Assembly: GCA_028370155.1 (NCBI GenBank)
Contig: CP116670.1
Location: 3,410,001 to 3,474,000 of the forward strand
DNA from: Arthrobacter sp. OVS8
Lineage (GTDB): Bacteria; Actinomycetota; Actinomycetes; Actinomycetales; Micrococcaceae
Reading direction: 5' to 3'
DNA: 64,000 nt
Shown here in pieces: positions 29,986 through 39,754 of this stretch. The notes below the pieces were generated by a model. The model was not told where the DNA came from and made no database searches. It worked only from the letters and a program-made list of their open reading frames with translations. Each line of letters starts with the position of its first letter. The stretch's first letter is position 1. The position numbers were made by a program, and so were the translations under genes.

Positions 29986-30025
29986 CCGGATGCCGCCGCT
30001 ACCTCCTCGCGGCGGCGGCATCCGG
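29986..30025 (+). terminator. Intercistronic stem-loop after the binding-protein gene
   Basis: Arms 29986-29999 and 30012-30025 pair over 14 bases perfectly with a 12-base loop. There is no U tract. It may stabilise the upstream mRNA end or lower expression of the downstream glycosidase. Confidence 0.5.
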
Positions 30026-30096
30026 TATACCCCTTGAACCATCCCCGCACTTAACCCGCGTCCCGGACGCCCCCGAACCACCGAAAGAGACCCGCC

Positions 30097-32299
30097 ATGG
30101 AACCCTTGTACCTCCGCTCCGCCAGCACCAGCCTGGTGATCAGCTTCGACAGCGGAGAGGCCGAGGTCATCCATTGGGGTGCCGATCTGGGCGATTCGCT
30201 GCCCGATCTGGCCATCCTCGGAGCCCCGGTCCCGCACTCCGCCGTCGACGCCGCCGTCCCCGCCGGACTCCTCCCGCAGGCCTCCTCCAGCTGGCGCGGC
30301 CGGCCTGCCCTGCGCGGCCACCGGATCGCCGACGGCGTTCCCGGCTACGACTTTTCGGTCCTCCTCCGCGTCGCTGAGGTGACCGCCAGCGCCGTCGGGA
30401 CCTCCGCGGTGATTGTCCAGGCCGACGCCGACGCCGGGATCCGGGTTTCGTCCGCCCTCACCCTGCACGACGGCGGCCTGCTGGAACTGCGGCACACCGT
30501 CACCAACACCGGCACCTCGCCGTACCAGCTCGACGAACTGGCCACCGTGCTCCCGGTGGCGCCCGACGCCGTCGAGCTCCTGGACCTGACCGGGCGCTGG
30601 TGCCGGGAACGCCACCCGCAGCGCCGCGCCATCGAGCAGGGCACGTGGGTGCGCACCGGCAGGCATGGTCGCACCGGCCACGACTCCTCGCTGCTCTTCG
30701 CCGCGGGAACCGCCGGCTTCGGCAACCGCCACGGCAGGGTCTGGGCCACCCACCTGGCCTGGAGCGGCAACCACGAGCAGTTCGCGGACAGCGCCGCGGA
30801 CGGGCGGACCATGATCGGCGGCTCCGAGCTGCTGGGCCCGGCCGAGGTGATCCTGGCATCCGGCGGAAGCTACACCACGCCCGCACTGTTCGCCGCCTAC
30901 TCGGACCGCGGCCTGGACGGCATCAGCGAATCCTTCTACGCCTGGTTCCGGAACCGGCCGCACCACGTGCTGCCTGCCGCGGCACCCGGCAAGCCCCGCC
31001 CGGTGGTGCTGAACACCTGGGAGGCCGTGTACTTCGAGCACAACCTCATCACCCTGATCGAACTCGCGGACTCCGCCGCGGAGCTCGGCGTCGAGCGCTT
31101 CGTGCTCGACGACGGCTGGTTCCGCGGCCGCCGCGACGACCACGCCGGACTGGGCGACTGGTACGTGGACGAGGCCCTGTGGCCTTCCGGGCTCACCCCC
31201 TGATCGACGCCGTCACCTCCCGCGGGATGGAGTTCGGGCTGTGGGTGGAGCCGGAGATGGTCAACCTGGACTCCGACGTCGTCCGGGCGCACCCGGAGTG
31301 GATTGTCGGCCCGTCGGTCAAGAGCTACAAGGACGGCGGGCGGCTGCCGCTGGAATGGCGCCACCAGCACATCATTGACCTCGTCAACCCGGACGCCTGG
31401 CAGTACATCTACGACCGCGTGGATGCGCTCCTGCGCGAAAACAACATCAGCTACCTCAAATGGGACCAGAACCGGGACCTGCTGGAGCACGGCCACGCCG
31501 GCCGCGCCTCGGTGCATGAACAGACCCTCGCCGCGTACCGGCTGTTCGACGCGCTCAAGGCTGCGCATCCCGGCGTCGAGATTGAAAGCTGCTCCTCCGG
31601 CGGTGCGCGCGTCGATCTTGGCATCCTGGAACGGACCGACCGGATCTGGGCCTCGGACTGCAACGACGCCCTGGAACGGCAGAGCATCCAGCGCTGGACC
31701 GGGCTGGTGGTTCCGCCGGAACTGGTGGGCGGCCACGTCGGCCCCACCACCTCGCACACCACGGCCCGCACGCACGACCTCTCCTTCCGCGCCATCACCG
31801 CCCTGTTCGGGCACTTCGGGATGGAATGGGACGTCCGGCAGGTCGTGGGCGTGCAGCGGGAGGAACTCAAGCGGTTCATCGGAATCTACAAGGAGCACCG
31901 TGACCTGATCCACTCGGGCCGCATGGTCCGCGCTGACCTGGCCGACCAGTCCCTGATGCTGCACGGGGTGGTGGCCGCTGGCAGCGGCCCTGCCGCCCAG
32001 CCGCGGTGGCAGGCTCGACGGCGGCGCTGTTCACCCTGGTCTGCACCGGCACCTCACCCGCCGAGCAGCCCGGCCGGATCGCCATCCCCGGCCTCGCCGC
32101 TGACGCGCAGTACCGGGTGGAAGCGGTCTTCCCGGCCCCGGGCGACGCCGACTACGCCCGCACCTTCACCCAGGTCCAGCCGCCGGCCTGGCTCGAGTCC
32201 GGCGCCACGGCGAGCGGCCGCTTCCTGGCCGAGGTGGGCCTGCCCATGCCCGTCCTCAACCCGGAGCACGCCCTGCTGCTGCAGGTCACCACCGCCTAA
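30097..32299 (+). CDS. Alpha-galactosidase (GH36), two frameshifts
   Basis: A roughly 733-residue GH36 enzyme that releases galactose from melibiose or raffinose-family sugars. An N-terminal beta-sandwich is followed by the barrel: LNTWEAVYFEHN, ERFVLDDGWFRGRR, FGLWVEPEMVNLDSD, the nucleophile region SYLKWDQNRD and the acid/base region SDCNDALERQSIQRW. Frameshifts near 31195 (C run) and 31992 are each repaired by one base; the latter links to the C-terminal beta domain. No signal peptide is visible, so the enzyme is probably cytoplasmic and acts after import by the upstream ABC system. Confidence 0.9.
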
Positions 32300-32304
32300 C
32301 CCCG

Positions 32305-32370
32305 CCCATCGACTGCTCCACACCCGCCCTTTTGAGCCCTCAAAACGGCGGTTACGGAGCAGTCGATGGG
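32305..32370. repeat. Palindromic intergenic repeat, compact copy / terminator
   Basis: Perfect 15-bp outer arms at 32305-32319 and 32356-32370 enclose a second stem of 13 bp with one mismatch (around TTTTGAG/CTCAAAA). It lies between the convergent alpha-galactosidase and DUF202 genes. The sequence is the same family as the expanded element at 23947-24222. It probably also ends transcription from both sides. Confidence 0.8.
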
Positions 32371-32383
32371 GGCGTTGTCGGAC

Positions 32384-32727
32384 CTACTGCAGCGGCAGGA
32401 ACAGCACGGTGTAGATGCCGAGTGCGGCGAGGACCACGACGCTGCCCGCGATGGCCGCCGTCGCGCGGACGCTCGCGGTCATCGCGCCTCCGCCGATGCC
32501 GCTGGCCGCCCGGTGGTAGCGGCGGCGCTGCGTGACGGCAATGCCCAGCGCGACCAGCAGTGAAGCCGCCACCAGGGTGCCGACAAACCAGCCGTAGTGC
32601 GGCATCCAGCGCAGGAAAATGCAGGCCGCCGTGATCAGCGTCAAAGCGGTCCTGCGCCAGGCGAGGTCCGTGCGTTCGGGCTGGAGCCCCGGGTCGTTGT
32701 GCACCGCCGCCGCCCTGGTCCGTGCCA
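32384..32727 (-). CDS. DUF202 family membrane protein
   Basis: A 114-residue protein with three hydrophobic segments. The N-terminal motif LQPERTDLAWRRTALTLI is the DUF202 signature (ERT.LAW.RT). The function is unknown; such small membrane proteins often pair with YidH-like partners. It is directly downstream of another DUF202 gene (3-base gap) on the same strand, so the pair may form a membrane complex. Confidence 0.8.
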
Positions 32728-32730
32728 TGG

Positions 32731-33240
32731 CTAGGCCGGCCGCCAGATCACAAAAACAATCAGCACGGCCGCGACGAGTGCGCCGCCGGCCGCCAGGATG
32801 GGAGCGATCAGGGGCAGCGGAAGCGGTGCCTGCCGACGCATGGCCCGTTCCACATTGAGCCAGCGGAAGAAGGAACCGCCGCCGGTCACCAGCCCCAGAA
32901 GAAGCAGCAGTACGGCGACGGTTTTGCGGACCTCGGGGGTGAACAGTTCCGACGTGAAGGCCTCGACGGCGATGCCGCCGGCCACCATCGCCAGCGAGGT
33001 CCGGATCCACGCAAGGAACGTGCGCTCGTTGGCCAGCGTGAACCGGGGATCCGGTTCGGTCCCGCCGCCCAGGGCCCAGGCCGAGATTCTGTGCCGGCTC
33101 CGGTCCGGCTCCGCCGCGGCAGCGTTCGCTCCGGTGCCCGTGCCCGTGCCAGTGCCGGTGCCCGTCCCGGCCGGGGCGGGGCCGCCGGGTGCCTCGCGGC
33201 CGGTGGATGACGTGTCTGGGGCTTCTTCGTGCGCGGTCAT
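32731..33240 (-). CDS. DUF202/YidH-like membrane protein with Gly-Thr repeat tail
   Basis: A 169-residue protein. The N-terminal 45 residues are low-complexity with six to seven GT repeats. A YidH-like domain follows (RFTLANERTFLAWIRTSLAMVAGG, the DUF202 NERTFLAWIRT signature) with three hydrophobic segments. The repeat comes from a hexanucleotide-like tract near 33133-33171. It is first of the DUF202 pair. Confidence 0.8.
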   Translation of the reverse strand: MTAHEEAPDTSSTGREAPGGPAPAGTGTGTGTGTGTGANAAAAEPDRSRHRISAWALGGGTEPDPRFTLANERTFLAWIRTSLAMVAGGIAVEAFTSELFTPEVRKTVAVLLLLLGLVTGGGSFFRWLNVERAMRRQAPLPLPLIAPILAAGGALVAAVLIVFVIWRPA

Positions 33241-33304
33241 AGTGCTCTCAGGATGTCACCTGGGGAGGCGTTTCCGCACTTCAAAGGCAACGGCGGCCGG
33301 CGCT

Positions 33305-33802
33305 TTAGTTATGAACGGCCGCAAACAGGTTCAGGCTCGCGGAGAACACCAGCCACGAAACGTAGGGCAGCATCAGCACCCCGGCTGTCCTGCTGATCGG
33401 CCCGAAGTGGAGGACTGCCAAGGTTGCCGCCACGGCATGGGCCGCGAGCACAGCAAGGGCCAGCCACAGCGCCGCGGTCCCCAGCATCGGGTACACGCCG
33501 AAGAACATCAGCGGCCACGCCAGGTTCAGCAGCAGGAGAGCGCCGTAGACCTTGAGCGCAGCCCCGCGCGGGAACTGCCGCTGGCGCCACACCAGCCACA
33601 CCGCCACGGCCACGGCCGCGTAGAGCACCAGCCACACCGAGCCGAAAATCCACCCGGGCGGTGTCCACGGCGCCTTGTCGGCCAAGGCGTACCACGTACC
33701 GTTCATCCGGATCGGCAAGGAGCCCAGCAGCGACACCAGCCACGACACCGCCAGGAAGCCGATCAATGCCCGGCCCTGCCGCTGCCAGGGGCGATCGCCC
33801 AT
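33305..33802 (-). CDS. TspO/MBR family protein
   Basis: A 165-residue five-helix membrane protein of the TspO (tryptophan-rich sensory protein / benzodiazepine receptor) family. Family traits are the WYALADKAPWTPPGWIFGSVW segment, many tryptophans, LNLAWPLMFFG in the fourth helix and the short C-terminal helix. TspO proteins bind porphyrins and act in stress signalling or tetrapyrrole handling. The ATG at 33802 starts MGDRPWQRQ. It is monocistronic, about 60 bases downstream of the DUF202 pair start. Confidence 0.85.
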   Translation of the reverse strand: MGDRPWQRQGRALIGFLAVSWLVSLLGSLPIRMNGTWYALADKAPWTPPGWIFGSVWLVLYAAVAVAVWLVWRQRQFPRGAALKVYGALLLLNLAWPLMFFGVYPMLGTAALWLALAVLAAHAVAATLAVLHFGPISRTAGVLMLPYVSWLVFSASLNLFAAVHN

Positions 33803-33919
33803 CAGCGCGGGGCGCGGGGAACTTCTTCAACGTTGGCCAGCACTGACTTACTGTGAACAATCAGGGGCTGTACGTCAAACCGACGCGCGCAAATTGGCGG
33901 CCACCCGCTGGTCCGGGAG

Positions 33920-34524
33920 TCAGGCCGCCGGAACCCGCAGCACTTCCACGGCGGCCAGCAGATACGGCACCGGATCCGGGTCCGTGCCTTCAGCCCACTG
34001 CATCCACGCTTCGAAGGTTGCCGCCAGGTAAGCCGCACACAGGTAACCCGCGGTGGCCTCGGGAACCCCGCGGTCCAGAAGATAACGCCGCGCCCCGTCG
34101 CGCTGCGGCGCCAGGGAACCGTAGCTCCGGCTGGCCAGCTCGGGATGCCGGGCGATCAGGCGCAACCGCCCCCGCGACACCGCCAGGTCGGGTATCACCG
34201 CCACCCCGGCCACCGCGGCCGCCCGCAAACCCGCCATGATGCCGTCACTGCCCGTCCCCGGACGCGGGCCTCCTCCAGAACCAGCCCGGAGGCGCGGACA
34301 ACCGGTTCCATGCCGCCCCAGATGAGATCGGCCTTGCTGGAGAAGTACCGGTAGAGGCTCTTGCGGCCGATCCCGGCCGCGCGCGCGATGTCCTCCATGG
34401 ACGTCTGTTCGTAGCCGTTGTCGGCGAAGAGCTGCAGCGCGAGGCCGGCGATGGCGTCCGGATCGATGGTCACCGGGCGCCCGGAGGAACGCGTTTCTGA
34501 GGGCTTGGAGTCTTGCGCGGGCAT
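33920..34524 (-). CDS. TetR-family transcriptional regulator, frameshifted
   Basis: A roughly 202-residue repressor. The HTH is clear: ALQLFADNGYEQTSMEDIARAAGIGRKSLYRYFSSKADL. The C-terminal ligand domain follows after a frameshift near 34257 (one G restores RVRGRGSDGIMAG). It ends EVLRVPAA. It is divergent from the SDR gene at 34609 with a perfect palindromic operator between them, so it probably represses itself and that gene. ATG 34524 was chosen; an upstream GTG at 34539 is possible. Confidence 0.85.
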
Positions 34525-34548
34525 CCCACCAGTATTCACCCTTTGATA

Positions 34549-34565
34549 ATGACACAGCGTGTCAT
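34549..34565. promoter_or_regulatory. TetR-type operator
   Basis: Perfect inverted repeat ATGACAC-AGC-GTGTCAT between the divergent TetR and SDR genes. A further ATGACAC half-site lies at 34575-34581. Position and form fit a TetR dimer site overlapping both promoters. Confidence 0.75.
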
Positions 34566-34608
34566 AAGGTGGAAAATGACACCATCCCGCAACGTTCGGA
34601 AGGACATC

Positions 34609-35388
34609 ATGGGCAACGACGCTTCATGGCAGGAAACCATCACGGCAGGCCGGTTCGCCGGCAAAACGGTCATCGTCACCGGCGCCGGTTCGGGCATCGG
34701 CCTGGCCACGGCCCTGCGCGCCGCCAGGGAAGGCGGCCGCGTCATCGCCGCCGACATCAGCTCCGAGCGGCTGGACGCCCTGGTTGCCGGGAACACCGGC
34801 CTGGACCTGGTCCCCGTCGCCGGCGACATCTCCACCGAAGAGACCGTGGCCGCCGTCGTCGCTGCCGCGGGCGGCAAGGTGGACGCCCTGGCGAACATCG
34901 CCGGCATCATGGACCACTTCGCGCCGATCCACGAGGTGGACGACGACACCTGGGACCGGGTCTTCAGGATCAACGTCACCGCCCTCATGCGCCTGACCCG
35001 CGCCGTGGTGCCGCTGATGCTCGAGACCGGTGCCGGCTCGGTGGTCAACGTCGCCTCCGAAGCCGGCCTCCGCGGTTCCGCCGCCGGCGCCGCGTACACC
35101 GCGTCCAAGCACGCCGTCGTCGGCCTGACCAGGAACTCCGCGGTGATGTACGGGCCGCTGGGCCTGCGCTTCAACGCGGTGGCCCCCGGCGCCACCATCA
35201 CCAACATCGAGGCCACCTGGGGTTCCCAGCTGGCCGCCGAACGGCTCGGCCCGCTGATGGGCGCGAACATCCCGGCCCCGGCCACCGCGGCCCAGCTGGC
35301 AGCCTCGATCACCTTCCTGCTCAGCGACGACGGCACCAACGTCAACGGCGCGATTCTCGCCTCCGACGGCGGCTGGTCCGCGGTCTAA
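34609..35388 (+). CDS. Short-chain dehydrogenase/reductase (SDR)
   Basis: A 259-residue classical SDR. The cofactor loop TGAGSGIG, the NIAGI strand and the catalytic Ser plus YTASK are present (VNVASEAGLRGSAAGAAYTASKH). The C-terminus GAILASDGGWSAV is typical. It oxidises or reduces an alcohol/ketone with NAD(P). ATG 34609 was chosen because GGAAGGA precedes it by five bases; an ATG at 34576 is in frame. It is probably controlled by the divergent TetR gene. Confidence 0.85.
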   Translation: MGNDASWQETITAGRFAGKTVIVTGAGSGIGLATALRAAREGGRVIAADISSERLDALVAGNTGLDLVPVAGDISTEETVAAVVAAAGGKVDALANIAGIMDHFAPIHEVDDDTWDRVFRINVTALMRLTRAVVPLMLETGAGSVVNVASEAGLRGSAAGAAYTASKHAVVGLTRNSAVMYGPLGLRFNAVAPGATITNIEATWGSQLAAERLGPLMGANIPAPATAAQLAASITFLLSDDGTNVNGAILASDGGWSAV

Positions 35389-35404
35389 CAGCCGGCAGGC
35401 ACTA

Positions 35405-35453
35405 CGGGAGCGGATGACGGCGGGAGCCCCCGCCGTCGTCCGCTCCCGTTTTT
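35405..35453 (+). terminator. Rho-independent terminator of the SDR gene
   Basis: A 20-bp stem (35405-35424 with 35429-35448, one wobble) and a four-base loop, followed by TTTTT at 35449-35453. This is the best intrinsic terminator in the window. Confidence 0.9.
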
Positions 35454-35525
35454 CGTGCCTTGGCCGCCGGGGCTTTGATTCGCATACTGGAAGAAGGAAG
35501 CCGGGCGGTCAACGGGAGGGCAGCG

Positions 35526-36130
35526 ATGGACAGCGGGTCGGGCGGAGCGTTCCGGCGCCGGGTGGAGCGCGCAGCGGAACTCCGGGCCCTGCGCGTCAGC
35601 GGACTGACGCTCCAGGAAGAGCAGGAGCTGGCCGCCGCCGAAGAGAAGGAGCGGGACCTGCGCGCGAGGTTCGACGAAGCCACCAGGGCCGAATACCTGA
35701 TCCGCGATGCCATGGCGCAGGGAAAATTCGACCACTTGAAATACGCTGGCAAACCCATCCCGGGGCTGGGGAGAAGTACGACCCTGACTGGTGGGTCAAG
35801 GGCCTGATGCAGCGTGAAAACATCACCGGGATGGGACCCAAAGCCATCCTGCTCCGCACAGAGGACGCCGGGCTGGACGCCCGGATCGGCGAGCTGCACT
35901 CCGAGAAGCAGGTCCGCGAGGTGCTGGAGGATTTCAATGCCCGGGTAGTTGACGCCCGGCGGCAGCTGCAGGGCGGTCCACCCGTTGTCACGGAGACGCG
36001 TGATATCGAGGCGGAAGTTCGGCGCTGGGTGGAACGCCGTGCCGCGCTCGCAGCCGCCGTCGAGCAGGAAGCGCATCAGACGCCGGAGGTCCGCCGTTCC
36101 TGGTGGCGGCAGCTCTGGTCCGGCTCTTAG
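35526..36130 (+). CDS. DUF1992 (DnaJ-homologue C28-like) protein, frameshifted
   Basis: A roughly 201-residue protein. The DUF1992 signature is seen: EYLIRDAMAQGKFDHLKYAGKPIPGLG followed by KYDPDWWVKGLMQRENITG. The frame breaks near 35773 at GGGG; one added G restores GLGEKYDPDWW. The rest is a charged helical region ending RRSWWRQLWSGS. The family is related to human DNAJC28 and has no known activity in bacteria. Confidence 0.8.
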
Positions 36131-36229
36131 CGGGCTCCTGTCCTTCCGTGCCCGGGCCCAGTCCTGGGCCCAGGCCGGCTGTCCGGCGGAACCCGGCCCC
36201 GGCACGAGCCGGAACCGGGTCCCGTGGGG

Positions 36230-37670
36230 TCAGTACCCCGCGATCTGGGCCAGGTAGCCGTAGAACTTCCCGTCGACCGGGCGGAACGGGTCGCCCTCAA
36301 AGCCGAAGTCGCGGTTTTCCTCGTTGTAGGCGGCGGTGAGCTCCAGGAACCGAGACATCGCTTCCTTTCCCGAGCCTTCACACGCGCCTTCGCTGATGCA
36401 CAGCGCCAGCGAGCCCGCGACTGCGGGGCTGGCGAAGCTGGTTCCGTGGGCCACTCCATAGCCGCCCGGAGCCGTGGAGGTCATGCAGACCCCGGGTCCG
36501 GCGACGGTGTGGGCCTTGTCCGCGGACCCGCTGGCGAAGTTGGAGAAGTACGCCGGGTAGTCATCCTTTTGCCCCACCTTCGACCAGTCTTCGGTCCCGC
36601 ACAGCGGAGACTTCAGGCTGTCAGGCTTGCCGTCGAAGTCCGCGATGGCCGTGGCGGTCAACACCTCGTCGTAGGTGGCCGGGACGAAGCCGGCGATGTC
36701 CTGGCCGGAGTTCCCGGCCGCTACGGCATACACGACTCCGGCGTCGACGGAACGGCAGATGGCGTAGTGCATCGGGTCCGTTCCCTTGCCGCAGTTCTCG
36801 GTTTCGGTCCCCGGGCCGCCGATGCTGATGTTGGCCACGGCGATGTCGTTGTCCGGGTCATCGTCGTTGAGCGTCGCGGTCACCCAGTCGATGGCGCAGA
36901 TGAGCATTTCCTCGGTGATCACACCGGCGTCGTCAACCACGCGGATGGACCACAACGGGGTGCCCGGCGCCGTGCCGATCACGCCCAGGTTGTTGTCCCT
37001 GGCGCCGATCACCCCGGCCACGAAGGTCCCGTGTCCAACGGTATCCGTGGAGGTAACCTTTACGGGGAGCCGGTGGAACAGTCGATGCCACCTTGCACGT
37101 TCAGGTCCGGGTGGCTGCTGTCAATGCCGCTGTCGATCACGGCCACGTTGACGTCGACAGCGTCCCGGGCCCGGGGCTGTTGGTCACCGTCCGGGAGGGA
37201 ACCGCCCATTCGCAGCCACCACAGCGGCGCCACCTGGTTGTTAGGCCCCGGATCCTCCGGCTGGTCGAACTCCCTGGCCACGCTAATGAAATCAACACCG
37301 GGATCTGCCGCGAGGCGGGCCGCGGCGGATGGCGTCATGGTGGCGGCATACCCCTTGACGGCATTTCGATAGACCGTGGAAACAGCCAGGCCGTATTTGC
37401 CTTGCTGGGCCGTGGCTGCTGTACCGGCGTCAACTGGGCCGTCTTTCAGCACCACGATGTAATTCTGTTTCTGCTCGGCGCCAGTTGAGGGGACGGCGGC
37501 AACGAGGCTTCCGGCCACGGCCAGGCTCAGCGCTGCAAGACCACCGAGGATGCCCCGGATCCGATGCCTGGCCTTGGGCGGGGAGCGGCGTTCCCGGGAT
37601 CTTTGCGTCGCCCCGCGGTGGCGGGCGCTAGTTGTCGCAATATTCCCGGACGGCGGACGTAGCTGAACAT
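36230..37670 (-). CDS. Secreted subtilisin-like serine protease (S8), frameshifted
   Basis: A roughly 480-residue extracellular protease. Order: a signal-like hydrophobic segment (ILGGLAALSLAVAGSLVAA), an I9 inhibitor-like prodomain (NYIVVLKDGPVDAG), then the S8 catalytic domain with Asp in VNVAVIDSGIDSSHPDLN, His in DTVGHGTFVAGVI and Ser in AHGTSFASPAVAG. The His motif is recovered by one added C near 37062 (TCCCCGTAA). The true start is probably the ATG at 37670, which needs one further base near 37665; the soluble frame is open upstream. A roughly 100-residue non-catalytic tail ends at 36230. Confidence 0.85.
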
Positions 37671-37801
37671 GGTGGCCTCCATTTTTGCGTCTTCGCTATT
37701 GAGCGCCCCCGCTCTTTAGCTTAGGCCAGCGATTGGATATTGCACACGGACCTTGGGATTTTCTTAGAGCCAACTGTGAAATCAGGCCGACGGCAGGAGG
37801 C

Positions 37802-38119
37802 CTAGGCGCGGAGCCAGTCCTGCTCGAAGTCGGGATGGTCGTAGTAGGGAAGGGCCAAGGCATAAAGTGACTGTTCCATCCACTCGAGGGATTGCGGGAT
37901 CCAGCCCAGGTCCGGCCCGGTGTCGCTGACCATCGCTGCGAGGGCCGACTGACGGGCGGATTCCACAATGCGGATCAGGCGCCGCTTGGCCTCGCACTCG
38001 AGCAGCAGGCGCTGTTCGTACCAGGCACCGGACTTCGAGACAGTCCGGTCGCCGAGAAGCGTCCGCGCTACGGCCTCGTCCTCGCTGATCCGTTCGGACA
38101 GAAATTCCACGATGTCCAC
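37802..38119 (-). CDS. DUF6221 family protein
   Basis: A 105-residue paralogue of the protein at 19827. It begins VDIVEFLSERISEDEAVA from a GTG at 38119 and ends PDFEQDWLRA. No transmembrane segment or signal is visible. The function is unknown. Confidence 0.65.
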   Translation of the reverse strand: MDIVEFLSERISEDEAVARTLLGDRTVSKSGAWYEQRLLLECEAKRRLIRIVESARQSALAAMVSDTGPDLGWIPQSLEWMEQSLYALALPYYDHPDFEQDWLRA

Positions 38120-38181
38120 ACCGCGAGCGTACGCGCGCTTGACGCTAGGCAACCAGCGCCGGCTGCCGGATCCGTGGAACC

Positions 38182-38406
38182 TTAGCGTGCTGCCAGGTTT
38201 TCCGCGTCCTCTGGCCCAACAAAGTGGCAGGACCCCTCGTGCCGCTCGGACAGCACGCAGGTCCGGCCCGTGGGCAGATGCACGTTGCCGCACAGCCCGG
38301 TAATCGCCACGTCCTCGCGGACATGCAGGCTGCTCAGGTCGGGGCGGTCCTGGCTGGCCTCATGGATCCGAGGGCCACCGGGAGAGTTGGGTTCTGGACT
38401 GGTCAT
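38182..38406 (-). CDS. Small Cys/His-containing hypothetical protein
   Basis: A 74-residue protein with the pattern CGNVHLPTGRTCVLSERHEGSCHF. Its three cysteines and clustered histidines suggest a small metal-binding site, like other actinobacterial small C-H-C proteins. No signal or membrane segment is seen. It lies about 60 bases upstream of the DUF6221 gene on the same strand. Confidence 0.5.
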   Translation of the reverse strand: MTSPEPNSPGGPRIHEASQDRPDLSSLHVREDVAITGLCGNVHLPTGRTCVLSERHEGSCHFVGPEDAENLAAR

Positions 38407-38545
38407 GTCTGCTGCTCCTTGGAGGGTTTGCCGTGCAGGGAGGTGTCAGTCTCGATTGGGTCCGTAATCCAGTTTCACACCACCGCGTTAACTGCGGGTT
38501 ACCAGCCCGTAAGATCCTTGTCTCCGGTCCGCCGCAGGGGCGGGT

Positions 38546-39528
38546 TCACCGGTGCATATCGGCGGCGAGCGGGATCTCCAGGCACCCGGCGGCGGTGTCC
38601 CAACTGCTCGCGGTCCCGAGGTGGCGGCTGAGCCTCTGCATCCGTTCTGCGATCTGCCGGGAACTCCTGCCTGCCAGCCGGGCCTGGAAATCGGTGATCA
38701 GCGTCGGATACAGCCGCAGCATTCGGGGCATGCCGCCGTCCGTGTGGAGCAGGAAAATGAACGACTGGTCGTTGCGCTCCACCTGGTCCACCGCATAATC
38801 GTCCACGAAGTCTCCGGCGCTGTAGATGACGGGCCGGCCCTGGAACACCTCGACGCCGCGGAAGATATGCGGCGAGTGCCCGTAGACGACGTCGGCGCCC
38901 GCCTCGATCAGTGCCCGCGCCAGTCCGCGGTGCTCGGACGGCGCCCCGGAGCCCCAGTTCGGCCCCCAATGCGCGGAAACGATCAGGAGCTGGACGCGGG
39001 CCTTCGTCCGACGGACCAACGCCAGCAGTTCCTCCACCCTGCGGTCGCTGTCCACCACCGGCACAAAGAAGACGCCGGGCCCGCCGTCGGCTTCCCAGTC
39101 CGGCTGGTTGTCGGTGAACGCAATGAGCCCCACGGCGATCCCGGACACGCGGCGCACCGCGGGCGGCGGGCGGCGTCCCCGTCAAGACCGGCCCCGGCAT
39201 GCAGGATGCCGGCCGAGTCGAGCGCGGGCAGCATCTCCCGGAAGGCCCCGGCCCCGTAATCCAGGACATGGTTGTTGGCCAGCGACACCATCCCGATCCC
39301 CGCGGCGCGGAGGCTCGCCAGATTCCTCGGGTCAGAGCGGAAATGGAACACCTTGCCGGCCTGCGGTTCGCCGCCGGCTGCCAGGACGCATTCAAGATTG
39401 GCGATCGTGAGGTCCGCCGTGCGCAGAACGGTGTGCGTATCTCCCCACGGGTAAGCAGCGCCGACCCGCCGCAGCCGCTCATTGACCAGCCGGCCCAGCA
39501 TGACGTCGCCCAGCAACGCAATCAACAT
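38546..39528 (-). CDS. CapA family protein (poly-gamma-glutamate capsule-like), frameshifted
   Basis: A roughly 328-residue PGA_cap/CapA domain. Metallophosphoesterase-like motifs are visible: LLGDVMLGR at the N-terminus, IANLECVLA, ANNHVLDYGAGAF, SAHWGPNW and GHSPHIFRGVEVFQG. The frame breaks near 39170; one added C gives ARRPAVRRVSGIAV. CapA proteins take part in poly-gamma-glutamate synthesis or act as general phosphoesterases; without neighbouring capB/capC the capsule role is doubtful. ATG at 39528. Confidence 0.8.
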
Positions 39529-39631
39529 GGCAACCTGCCTGTCAGCGCCTCCCCGGCCCGTTCCCGGTCCTTCTCCCAGCATGGACCGTCCCGCGGATCC
39601 TGGCCAGCCGCCGTCGTGCGCAACCACAATA

Positions 39632-39649
39632 TAATCAGCTTGCTTATTA
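39632..39649. promoter_or_regulatory. Palindromic motif TAATCAGC-TT-GCTTATTA, copy 1
   Basis: An 18-bp imperfect palindrome in an AT-rich patch about 105 bases before the DJ-1/PfpI gene. The same core (TCAGC/T-ATGCTTA) recurs at 41241-41253 and 61188-61200. It could be an operator or an extended promoter element; no regulator is assigned. Confidence 0.4.
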
Positions 39650-39754
39650 CTTTGCGGCTTCCTAGAGTTGATCCTGTCAGGCATCAAAACTCTCCGAGCG
39701 GGGATCCGGCCCGTCCAAGGCCGCAGTTCCTCCCCGGGCACCAGAGGAGGACCC

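Noticed and set aside
29377-31143. A 588-codon minus-strand open frame
   Set aside because: It is a shadow of the binding-protein and alpha-galactosidase genes, Gly/Val/Arg-rich without motifs.
1982-32299. Frameshifts as phase variation or true pseudogenization
   Set aside because: They hit almost every type of gene, mostly by one missing base in short runs, and whole operons would be lost at once. Read errors explain this better.
38546-39528. A capsule (poly-gamma-glutamate) operon
   Set aside because: Only a CapA-like gene is present; capB, capC and capD are not nearby, so a capsule locus is not supported.
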